Assembly: GCA_023435225.1 (NCBI GenBank)
Contig: JAEYRX010000032.1
Location: 26,556-90,555 of the forward strand
DNA from: Bacillota bacterium
GTDB taxonomy: Bacteria > Bacillota > UBA4882 > UBA8346
Direction of reading: 5' to 3'
DNA length: 64,000 nucleotides
The first letter of the stretch is position 1; each line of letters begins with the position of its first letter. The notes beneath the pieces were generated by a model. That model saw nothing but the letters and a program-made list of their open reading frames with translations. It was not told the DNA's origin and did no database searches. The position numbers were made by a program, and so were the translations under genes. Below, piece after piece: positions 57,483 through 64,000 of the stretch.

Positions 57483-58843
57483 TGACTCAAAGTAAAATAC
57501 CTTATGGACCAACTTATGATGAGATGTTACATCCTGAAACCATTGAAACTTCGATAAGGAATAAAGCTTTGAAAGCTTTACGGGAAAACGAGTTGGATCC
57601 GGTGAACCTCTTTAATATCACTTGGAAAGATGAGCATAATCAGGTTCGGAAAATCATTTTACCCCCGGAGTTGACCGGGGTGGATGCCAACATTGTAGTA
57701 ATGTTGGGAAAAGAGTTTCCCTCCGGTTCTCATAAAGTTGGTCCGGCCTATGCTACTTTAATAGAAGGTTGTGTGGATGGTGAAATAATTCCTGGTGAAC
57801 ATACGATCTTAGGGCCTTCAACCGGCAACTTCGGTATCGGTGTTTCGTATATCTGTAATTTAATGGGCTATAAAGCAGTTGTAATTATGCCTGATAATAT
57901 GAGTAAGGAAAGATATGAACGAATTAGGAAATACGGAGCGGAGCTGGATTTAACCCCCGGAACCGAATCCGATGTTATCTTAACTCTGCAGCGGACTTAT
58001 GAGTTAAAGGAAAATCCGCAAAACAAGCCGTTAGCCCAGTTCGAACTTTTCCCTAACTACCGGTTTCACCGTTATGTAACCGGTAATTCGGCGGTTGAAG
58101 CAGTCAAAGGGATTGGCAATGGCAGAGTAGCTGCTTTTTGTTCCGCTCCGGGCTCCGCTGGAACAATTGCGGCCGGTGATGAAATAAAAAAGAATTTTCC
58201 GGAATGTAAGATTGTGGCCTTGGAACCATACGAATGCTCTACTTTAGCTAATGGCGGTCGTGGTCAGCACCGTATCGAGGGAATCGGCGATAAGATGTGC
58301 ACATTAATCCATAATGTGCTTACCACTGATTTTGTGGCTTTGATTTATGACGATGATTGTGTCAAAGCTTTGAAAGTTATTCACGATGCACCGGAAGTAT
58401 TAGCCAAGTTTGGCGTGAACCCCGAGTTGGCTAATCAAATGCGTGATTTATTTGGAGTTTCAGGTATCTGTAACATTATAGGGGCTATTAAAACTGCTAA
58501 ATACTTGCGGCTGGGACCGGAAGATAATGTAGTTACGATTGCTACCGACAGTTTCGACCGTTACCATTCAGTCCTTGAAGATCTGGACCGGCGATATCTG
58601 GAAACCTCTGATTTCGTCATGGAGCGCTGGGTCAGGGATATATTCCATGGAACCGGTGAGGAGCATTTCTGTGATTTCCGGAGGTCGGATCATAAAGAAC
58701 AACTATTTAAACAGAAGGAACAAGATTGGCTGCCTTTCGGATATTCCCGTGAATATCTAGACCGAATGCGTTCCATGGATTTCTGGGAAGAAGAATATCG
58801 GAAAATAACAGATTATGACAAAAAGATAATGGAAATGCGATAG
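57482..58843 (+). CDS. Fold-type II PLP enzyme (cysteine synthase/CBS-like), unassigned substrate
   Basis: The 453-residue protein is a beta-family PLP enzyme. The PLP Lys is in FPSGSHKVGPAYATL (about residue 80), GPSTGNFGIGVSYICN is the substrate loop, and SAPGSAGTIAAGDEI is the phosphate-binding glycine loop. It is not a YgeX orthologue by motif or length (YgeX is about 400 residues), although it occupies a comparable cluster position. A C-terminal extension of about 70 residues (from DRRYLETSDFVMERW) is unusual. It may act as an ammonia-lyase on a diamino acid. Confidence 0.72.
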   Translation: MTQSKIPYGPTYDEMLHPETIETSIRNKALKALRENELDPVNLFNITWKDEHNQVRKIILPPELTGVDANIVVMLGKEFPSGSHKVGPAYATLIEGCVDGEIIPGEHTILGPSTGNFGIGVSYICNLMGYKAVVIMPDNMSKERYERIRKYGAELDLTPGTESDVILTLQRTYELKENPQNKPLAQFELFPNYRFHRYVTGNSAVEAVKGIGNGRVAAFCSAPGSAGTIAAGDEIKKNFPECKIVALEPYECSTLANGGRGQHRIEGIGDKMCTLIHNVLTTDFVALIYDDDCVKALKVIHDAPEVLAKFGVNPELANQMRDLFGVSGICNIIGAIKTAKYLRLGPEDNVVTIATDSFDRYHSVLEDLDRRYLETSDFVMERWVRDIFHGTGEEHFCDFRRSDHKEQLFKQKEQDWLPFGYSREYLDRMRSMDFWEEEYRKITDYDKKIMEMR

Positions 58844-58852
58844 GGTGATATA

Positions 58853-59800
58853 ATGGGCTCCCATCGAAAAGTAGTGATTGCGCTTGGAGGGAACGCTCTT
58901 CAGGAACCGAATATGCCGGCGACCGCCGAAGCTCAGTTGGAGGTTGTAAAAAGAACCTCGGAAGTTATTGCCGATATCAAATGTATCTTCGGATATGAGT
59001 TGGCTATAGCCCATGGTAACGGTCCTCAGGTTGGAAGGCTGTTGTTGGCTACCGAAGCGGCTTCCGACTTGACTCCGGTGCTGCCTTTGAACGTTTGTAT
59101 CGCTATGACTCAAGGTTATATCGGGTTTCATATACAAAAAGGGTTGACTCACGCTCTGGCGAAGCGGAACCGGATATTGCCGGTGGTGACTTTGATAACT
59201 CAGGTGGTAGTCGATATGGATGATCCGGCTTTTCTTGATCCGACCAAACCGATTGGCCCGTTTTACTCGGAGGAGGAAGCCCGGAAGCTGGAAGCGGAAA
59301 AAGGCTTTGTAATGAAGGAAGATGCGGGCAGGGGTTGGCGAAGAGTGGTAGCTTCGCCGTTGCCTAAACGGATAGTGGAAATTCATTCGATCAGAGAATT
59401 ATGGGATTCCACCGTGGTGGTTACGGTTGGAGGTGGCGGAATTCCGGTTATTGAGAAGGAAGACGGAACCTTGGAAGGAGTAGCAGCCGTTATCGATAAG
59501 GATCTGGCTGCCGAGAAACTGGCCGAAGAAGTAGGCGCTGATATTTTATTGATCTTAACCGAAGTCGAAAAAGTGGCGCTTAATTATAGAAAACCCAATC
59601 AGCAGGATTTATCAAAGATGACCGTTGCCGAATGTGAGCAGTATATAGCCGAAGGTCATTTCGCTCCCGGCAGTATGCTGCCAAAAGTACAAGCGGCAAT
59701 GCTCTTCGCTAAAATTCCCGGCAAACAAGCGATTATTACTTCGCTTGATAAAGCGGTTGAAGCTTTGAGGGGAGAGACGGGAACGGTTATACTAGGTTAA
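58853..59800 (+). CDS. yqeA: Carbamate kinase (YqeA/ArcC family)
   Basis: The 315-residue protein has the carbamate kinase blocks: VVIALGGNALQ (about residue 7), AIAHGNGPQVGRLLLATEA (about 45), and VTVGGGGIPVIEKEDG (about 200), then AVIDKDLAAEKLAEEVGADI. It converts carbamoyl phosphate and ADP to ATP, ammonia and CO2. With YgeW it would recover ATP from a carbamoylated ureide. It starts 9 nt after the PLP gene stop (GGGTG upstream). E. coli yqeA is in the matching cluster. Confidence 0.93.
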   Translation: MGSHRKVVIALGGNALQEPNMPATAEAQLEVVKRTSEVIADIKCIFGYELAIAHGNGPQVGRLLLATEAASDLTPVLPLNVCIAMTQGYIGFHIQKGLTHALAKRNRILPVVTLITQVVVDMDDPAFLDPTKPIGPFYSEEEARKLEAEKGFVMKEDAGRGWRRVVASPLPKRIVEIHSIRELWDSTVVVTVGGGGIPVIEKEDGTLEGVAAVIDKDLAAEKLAEEVGADILLILTEVEKVALNYRKPNQQDLSKMTVAECEQYIAEGHFAPGSMLPKVQAAMLFAKIPGKQAIITSLDKAVEALRGETGTVILG

Positions 59801-59811
59801 AGGAGAATGTT

Positions 59812-59950
59812 ATTGCGGATTTCGGATTGCAGATTGCGGAATTAAAATAATTGAGATTTTACATCCTATGTCCAATTACAGGCGGGTTGTATTTTTAAAT
59901 ATCCGAAATTTGAAATTCGCAATCTGAAATTGAGATAATCCGAAATTACT
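59812..59950. repeat. Heptad arrays (TTTCGGATTGCAGATTGCGG and inverse)
   Basis: ATTGCGGATTTCGGATTGCA-like units at 59812-59840 and the reverse-complement type (CCGAAATTTGAAATTCGCAA, TCTGAAATTGAGATAATCCG) at 59903-59947, with a 7-nt period. The arrays can pair. Confidence 0.55.
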
Positions 59951-59970
59951 GAATTGATGGGGTGAGTTGG

Positions 59971-61203
59971 TTGAGTAAAGTCCTAAAGCTAAAATGCGTC
60001 AAATGTGGCAGGGAATATCAGGAAAATGAAGTTTTATATACCTGTTTGGATTGCGGGATTGACGGGATTTTGGATGTAGTTCTTGACTATGAAGCAATTA
60101 AACAAGAAATGACTCACCGCTATTTTAAAGAAAACAGTGATTATTCGTTATGGCGTTATCTACCGGCTATTCCAATTACTAATCCGGATGGGATTCAGCC
60201 GCTTCAAGTAGGGTGGACGCCTCTATATAAGCTTGAGAAATTAGCTAAAGAAATGGGATTAAAGGATTTATTTCTTAAAGATGATTCCCGGAATCCTACT
60301 GCTTCATTAAAAGACAGGGCCAGTGCGGTTGGTGTAGCTAAAGCTATTGAATTAGGGCGAAAGGTTGTTTGTGCTGCATCCACTGGTAATGCGGCGTCGT
60401 CTTTGTCCGGATTTGCGGCCAGTGCCGGGATTGAAACCTATATATTCGTACCAGAGACAGCTCCGGAAGCTAAAGTGACCCAATTATTGATTTACGGTTC
60501 TCATGTATTTTTAGTTAAAGGTACTTATGATGTGGCAGTGGAACTTTGTTACAAAGCGGTGGAAGAATTCGGTTGGTATAACCGGAGTTGCGCTATAAAC
60601 CCTTATTTGGTTGAAGGCAAGAAAACCGTAAGTTATGAAATCTGCGAACAGCTTGGTTGGAAAGCGCCCGATATAGTGGTAGTAGCGGTTGGGGACGGCT
60701 GTACTATTGCCGGAGTGTGGAAAGGCTTTAAAGAATGTTATACATTCGGTCTAATTGACAAACTCCCTAAAGTGGTTGGGATACAGGCAGCCAAATCGAA
60801 CCCGGTAACCAGGGCTTTTAATAAGAAAACCAGCCAATTTGATTATCAGAAACCGGAAACTATTGCCGATAGTATTTCAGTTGGGATACCTAGAAACGGC
60901 ATCAAAGCCCTAAACGCAGTCAGAGAATCCGGCGGTTGGATGCTGGATGTAACGGACCAGGAAATCTTGACTGCCATGAAGTTGTTAGCCCGGAAGACCG
61001 GTGTATTTGGTGAACCGGCCGGAGTAACCAGTTTTGCCGGTATCTTAAAAATGCAACAACAAGGAATATTTACCGGTAAAGAACAAGTCGTCAGCATAGT
61101 CAGCGGCAGTGGTTTAAAAGATATTAAAAGCGCCGCTAAGGCTGCCGGTAAAGCAATGGTGATTGAGGCGGAAATTAAAGAGGTAAGAAAAAAAGTCAGC
61201 TAA
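59971..61203 (+). CDS. Threonine synthase-like PLP enzyme
   Basis: The protein has about 410 residues. An N-terminal zinc ribbon (KCVKCGREY ... YTCLDCGIDG, two CxxC) is followed by a fold-type II PLP domain: Lys in DDSRNPTASLKDRASAV (about residue 111), AASTGNAASSLSGFAASAGI, and VAVGDGCTIAGVWKGFKE. This is the threonine synthase layout, but the genome position in a purine cluster suggests a different lyase reaction, perhaps a YgeX-like release of ammonia. I use TTG 59971 with GGGGTGA 5 nt upstream; GTG 59962 overlaps that site. Confidence 0.75.
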   Translation: MSKVLKLKCVKCGREYQENEVLYTCLDCGIDGILDVVLDYEAIKQEMTHRYFKENSDYSLWRYLPAIPITNPDGIQPLQVGWTPLYKLEKLAKEMGLKDLFLKDDSRNPTASLKDRASAVGVAKAIELGRKVVCAASTGNAASSLSGFAASAGIETYIFVPETAPEAKVTQLLIYGSHVFLVKGTYDVAVELCYKAVEEFGWYNRSCAINPYLVEGKKTVSYEICEQLGWKAPDIVVVAVGDGCTIAGVWKGFKECYTFGLIDKLPKVVGIQAAKSNPVTRAFNKKTSQFDYQKPETIADSISVGIPRNGIKALNAVRESGGWMLDVTDQEILTAMKLLARKTGVFGEPAGVTSFAGILKMQQQGIFTGKEQVVSIVSGSGLKDIKSAAKAAGKAMVIEAEIKEVRKKVS

Positions 61204-61232
61204 TTGCGGATTTCGGATTGCAGATTGCGGGA
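61202..61232 (+). repeat. Heptad array (TTTCGGATTGCAGATTGCGG type)
   Basis: The same 7-nt-period sequence as at 59812-59840 directly follows the threonine synthase-like gene stop. Confidence 0.6.
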
Positions 61233-61259
61233 TGGAAATACAAATTGAGTTCATAAAAA

Positions 61260-61300
61260 TAGTTCTAACTCACTCTTGCTTTCTCTTGAAAGAGAGAGTA
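61260..61300 (+). repeat. CTCACTCTTGCTTTCTC hairpin repeat (weak copy)
   Basis: AACTCACTCTTGCTTTCTCT then GAAAGAGAGAG forms a hairpin like those at 16752-16798 and 52568-52602. Confidence 0.35.
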
Positions 61301-61402
61301 ACCACAAACCTTCGTAGCCAAAATGCATACATGACGAGAGGTCTTTGGCATATGTCATCCTTGACTGCAGGACCTTAAGCATTATTTGGGAGGCATCATA
61401 CC

Positions 61403-62644
61403 ATGATCGATTTTGAGCAAATTATGAAAGCGGCTGAGAAGTATCGGCCAGAGATTAGTAAATTTCTTCGGGATTTAATCGCTATTCCCGGTGAAAGCGC
61501 TGAGGAAGGTAAAGTCATCCAGCGTATCAAGGAAGAAATGTATAAGGTGGGCTTTGATAAAATAGAGATCGATCCGATGGGAAATATTTTGGGATATATC
61601 GGCCATGGTAAACATCTGATTGCCATGGATGCCCATATTGATACGGTAGGGATCGGTAATCCGAAATTGTGGAATTACGATCCCTACCAAGGGTTTGAGG
61701 ATGAGCAGATTATTTTAGGCCGGGGCGCCAGTGACCAGACCGGTGGCATGGCTGCCATGGTCTATGCCGGTAAGATTATTAAGGATTTAAAATTAGAAGA
61801 TGATTATACCCTGTTAATCGTCGGGTCGGTCCAGGAGGAAGATTGTGACGGCTTATGCTGGCAGTATATTATCCAAGAATCGAAAATCTGGCCGGAGTTT
61901 GTGGTAATCACCGAGCCTACTTCCTGTAATATTTACCGGGGACAACGGGGCCGGATGGAGATAAAAGTCACTACCCAGGGTGTCAGTTGTCATGGCTCCG
62001 CTCCGGAACGGGGTGACAATGCTATCTATAAGATGGCGCCTATTCTGATTGAATTGCGGGCCCTCCACGAAAACCTGAAATCACATTCGTTCCTTGGTAA
62101 AGGCAGTTTAACGGTATCCGAGATTTTTTATACTTCACCTTCAAGATGCGCAGTAGCCGATAGTTGTTGGATTTCCATTGACCGCCGGTTGACCGCCGGT
62201 GAAGACCGGGAATATGCTTTGGGGCAAATAAAAAACCTCCCGTCACTTAAAGCGGCCGGCGCTGAGGTATCCATGTATGAATATGAAAGACCTTCATATA
62301 CCGGGTTAGTTTATCCCACCGAGTCTTATTTTCCGACTTGGTTTATTGAGGAAGAGCATCCGGTTTGTAAAACCCTCCTTGAGTCTTACCAGGGACTATT
62401 TAAACAAGAACCGTTCTTAGATAAATGGACTTTCTCAACTAACGGCGTTTCCATCATGGGTAAATTTGGCATACCTTGCATTGGTTTCGGTCCGGGACAT
62501 GAAGACCAAGCCCATGCACCCAATGAAAAAACCTGGAAGGACGAACTGGTAAAAGCCACCGCCATGTATGCGGCTATACCTTTAATATATCTAAAAAAAT
62601 ACGCTGCAGAAATGCCGCAAGTTACTGAGAATTTAGCAGAATGA
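61403..62644 (+). CDS. ygeY: YgeY-family M20 hydrolase
   Basis: The 413-residue protein is strongly similar to E. coli YgeY by my reading. Metal ligands of the M20 family are visible: His/Asp in MDAHIDTVG (about residue 77), Asp in GRGASDQTGGMAAMVYAG (about 112), the catalytic Glu-Glu in QEEDCDGLCWQY (about 147), Glu in VVITEPTS (about 172) and His in HAPNEKTW near the C-terminus. It probably removes an acyl or carbamoyl group from a purine-derived intermediate. GGGAGGC precedes the ATG. Family naming often includes selenium metabolism, but nothing here proves that. Confidence 0.92.
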   Translation: MIDFEQIMKAAEKYRPEISKFLRDLIAIPGESAEEGKVIQRIKEEMYKVGFDKIEIDPMGNILGYIGHGKHLIAMDAHIDTVGIGNPKLWNYDPYQGFEDEQIILGRGASDQTGGMAAMVYAGKIIKDLKLEDDYTLLIVGSVQEEDCDGLCWQYIIQESKIWPEFVVITEPTSCNIYRGQRGRMEIKVTTQGVSCHGSAPERGDNAIYKMAPILIELRALHENLKSHSFLGKGSLTVSEIFYTSPSRCAVADSCWISIDRRLTAGEDREYALGQIKNLPSLKAAGAEVSMYEYERPSYTGLVYPTESYFPTWFIEEEHPVCKTLLESYQGLFKQEPFLDKWTFSTNGVSIMGKFGIPCIGFGPGHEDQAHAPNEKTWKDELVKATAMYAAIPLIYLKKYAAEMPQVTENLAE

Positions 62645-62712
62645 ATAAAAATCGGTTTTTAATCCGTGTAAAAATATTTTTAGACAGGATTACACGGATT
62701 TACAGGATTGAT
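62645..62712. repeat. ACAGGATT-type intergenic repeat
   Basis: TTAATCCGTGTAAA and GACAGGATTACACGGATTTA, then ACAGGATT, form an imperfect inverted and direct repeat after ygeY. Confidence 0.45.
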
Positions 62713-62755
62713 AACAAACAAATCAATTAAAGGTTTTAAAAGGAAAAAGCTGAAT

Positions 62756-63343
62756 ATGAATATAGAAGGGGTTGTCTTGGCTGCGGGATATTCCAGCCGG
62801 GCCGGGACTTTCAAACTGGAACTGGAGCTTAACGGGAAAACCGTCATTGAACATTGTATCGGGAGCTTAATTGAGTTTTGTTCCCGGATTATTGTGGTCG
62901 GAGGGTATCAAATTGAGAAGGTTCAAGCGCTATTGGCCAAATACCCCCAAGTTGAAGTGGTTCTAAATAGTAAGTTTGATGAAGGGATGTTTACCTCGGT
63001 TAAAGAAGGTATGAGACATATTCAAGGTGACCGGTTTTTCTTCACCCCCGGCGACTATCCTTTGATTAGCCGGGATGTTTGCCGAAGCTTATTAGCGGTG
63101 GAAGGAGAAATCGTTATTCCGGTTTACCGGGGTCGCAAAGGCCATCCGGTATTGATGTCCGGTTCTATTGCTAAAGAATTGTTAAAGGAAGATGATACCT
63201 CTAACTTACGTGATTATATTCGATGTAAAGGTTTTAAACCTTTAGAAGTGGAATATGAAGGGATTTTAATCGATCTTGATACCAGGGACGATTATAAACA
63301 TATTTTAGAAAAGTTAAAGGAGGATGGAGTTAATGGCCGTTGA
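62756..63343 (+). CDS. MocA-like nucleotidyltransferase (YgfJ-like)
   Basis: The 195-residue protein opens with VVLAAGYSSRAGTFKLELEL, the nucleotide-binding motif of MobA/MocA-type nucleotidyltransferases, and has TPGDYPLISRDV (metal and cofactor loop) and PVYRGRKGHPVLMS. MocA adds CMP to molybdopterin for the xanthine dehydrogenase family; E. coli ygfJ is the cluster counterpart. The start ATG 62756 has AAGGA upstream; the TTG at 62708 lacks a site. It overlaps the next gene's start by 11 nt. Confidence 0.85.
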   Translation: MNIEGVVLAAGYSSRAGTFKLELELNGKTVIEHCIGSLIEFCSRIIVVGGYQIEKVQALLAKYPQVEVVLNSKFDEGMFTSVKEGMRHIQGDRFFFTPGDYPLISRDVCRSLLAVEGEIVIPVYRGRKGHPVLMSGSIAKELLKEDDTSNLRDYIRCKGFKPLEVEYEGILIDLDTRDDYKHILEKLKEDGVNGR

Positions 63344-64000
63344 TATCAGTAAACCCATTGCAAAAGTTGATAACCGGGAAAAGCTGGCCGGTGATGCCAA
63401 TTATCTGGCGGATATGGCCATGGAAGGAATGTTATACGCCAAGACACTCCGGTCCGACCGGCCACGGGCTGAGATCCAAGCGGTTAAGATTCCTCCTTTG
63501 CCGGATGGATATTTCATTGTTGACCGTTACGATGTACCGGGGAAAAACCGGGTGAAGATTATCTTTGACGACCAACCTTTTTTTGCCGAGGAACAGGTCA
63601 ATTATATTGGTGAACCGATTTTATTGGTAGTTGGGTCAGATAAACAAAAGATTTTAGAATTAACAGCCGGAATAAAGGTCTATTATCAGGACCTGGAACC
63701 GGTATTGACCATGGAGGACGCTCAAAGAGGCGCTAAAGAACCTATTTTCGGCAATAGCCATAATTTTGTGGAATATTCTTACTCCAGGGGTGATGTAGAG
63801 CAGGCCTTTCGGACCGCTAAAAAGGTAATAACCGGCGAATACCGCACCGGTTATCAGGAACATATTTATTTAGAACCCCAAGGGGTGTTGGCGGTATGTG
63901 AAGATGGGAAAATTACCGTCTACGGTTCAATTCAATGTCCTTATTATGTTAAGAATGCTTTAATACAGGCTTTGGGGTGGGAGGACGACCGGGTTAGGGT
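63333..64000 (+). CDS. Xanthine dehydrogenase-type molybdenum hydroxylase, N-terminal part (cut by window end)
   Basis: The frame from ATG 63333 (AAAGGAGG 10 nt upstream) runs to the window end without a stop: MAVDISKPIAKVDNREKLAG, ANYLADMAMEGMLYAKTLRS, VNYIGEPILLVVGSDKQKIL, YRTGYQEHIYLEPQGVLAVC. These are the N-terminal blocks of the molybdenum-binding large subunit (aldehyde oxidase/xanthine dehydrogenase a/b hammerhead), with the start of the Q-x-x-E-P region. The 2Fe-2S domain fused in E. coli XdhD is absent, so a separate small subunit is expected downstream. It overlaps the MocA-like gene by 11 nt. Confidence 0.9.
   Translation, partial: MAVDISKPIAKVDNREKLAGDANYLADMAMEGMLYAKTLRSDRPRAEIQAVKIPPLPDGYFIVDRYDVPGKNRVKIIFDDQPFFAEEQVNYIGEPILLVVGSDKQKILELTAGIKVYYQDLEPVLTMEDAQRGAKEPIFGNSHNFVEYSYSRGDVEQAFRTAKKVITGEYRTGYQEHIYLEPQGVLAVCEDGKITVYGSIQCPYYVKNALIQALGWEDDRVR

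Noticed and set aside
58757..59386. A 209-residue minus-strand ORF over the carbamate kinase gene
   Set aside because: Shadow frame of a firmly assigned gene; no Shine-Dalgarno and no domain.
63340..63555. A short ORF at the start of the last gene
   Set aside because: It is in a different frame from the molybdenum hydroxylase, whose own frame from 63333 stays open to the window end and carries clear family motifs.

Overview
The window comes from an AT-rich, anaerobic, spore-forming Bacillota (Firmicutes). Evidence: Gram-positive style Shine-Dalgarno sequences (AGGAGG type) and frequent TTG/GTG starts; sporulation-linked genes (SpoIID-like protein, SleB/LysM hydrolase, YtxC, CotJC-type Mn catalase, YndM-like DUF2512); a nif operon with nifI1-nifI2 between nifH and nifD and a NifD with an insertion, as in anaerobic diazotrophs; and a purine/hydantoin degradation cluster of the kind found in anaerobes. 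No species can be named from the sequence. Most genes lie on the + strand.

Layout. 0.1-22.3 kb: cell envelope and housekeeping genes (decayed amidase, TPR-SpoIID protein, rhodanese, M23 endopeptidase, Kef-type antiporter, HtrA protease, DUF1624 protein, ADC-like protein, DUF1232 protein, MATE pump, radical SAM DNA-repair pair, lipase, RidA, RarD, phosphoesterase, SleB, EVE protein, degenerate rhomboid). 22.5-31.9 kb: nifH-nifI1-nifI2-nifD-nifK-nifE-nifN-nifB plus a 2Fe-2S ferredoxin. 32-46 kb: tRNA-Val(GAC), ytxC, a decayed trpB2 and a CDP-alcohol phosphatidyltransferase between two copies of a ~97-bp MITE, XRE-cupin and acyl-CoA synthetase, PrsW, YebC, UxaE, cyclase, small membrane proteins, Mn catalase. 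46.2-49.7 kb: a one-component molybdate-type regulator divergent from modABC. 50.2-64 kb: an E. coli yge/ygf-like cluster for anaerobic purine/ureide catabolism (amidohydrolase, molybdopterin-binding protein, XdhC, hydantoinase, YgeW, TetR, two PLP enzymes, carbamate kinase, YgeY, MocA-like protein, and a molybdenum hydroxylase cut by the window end).

The second half has a molybdenum theme: a nitrogenase that looks molybdenum-dependent, molybdate uptake, and maturation of a molybdenum hydroxylase. The nifH promoter carries the same 10-bp motif (TTTATGTTAG / TTTGTGTTAG) that is repeated in the regulator-modA intergenic region, so nif and mod may be co-regulated by one molybdate-sensing repressor.

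The least expected signals are intergenic. (1) Six elements share one architecture: a long AT-rich outer stem, an inner stem, and a conserved 8-nt apical loop near YTAAAGCC. Their stem sequences differ but stay paired. They occur singly (10.1 kb; between nifI2 and nifD) and as head-to-head pairs (17.3 kb; 38.6 kb). (2) Degenerate 7-nt-period tandem arrays of many different sequences lie at about twenty gene boundaries; three unrelated proteins end in Ile-Glu-Asn-stop encoded by such an array. (3) There is a MITE with 4-bp target duplications, a nested palindrome between modA and modB, and several other hairpin repeat families. Start codons below were moved from the longest ORF where a Shine-Dalgarno sequence decided the matter.
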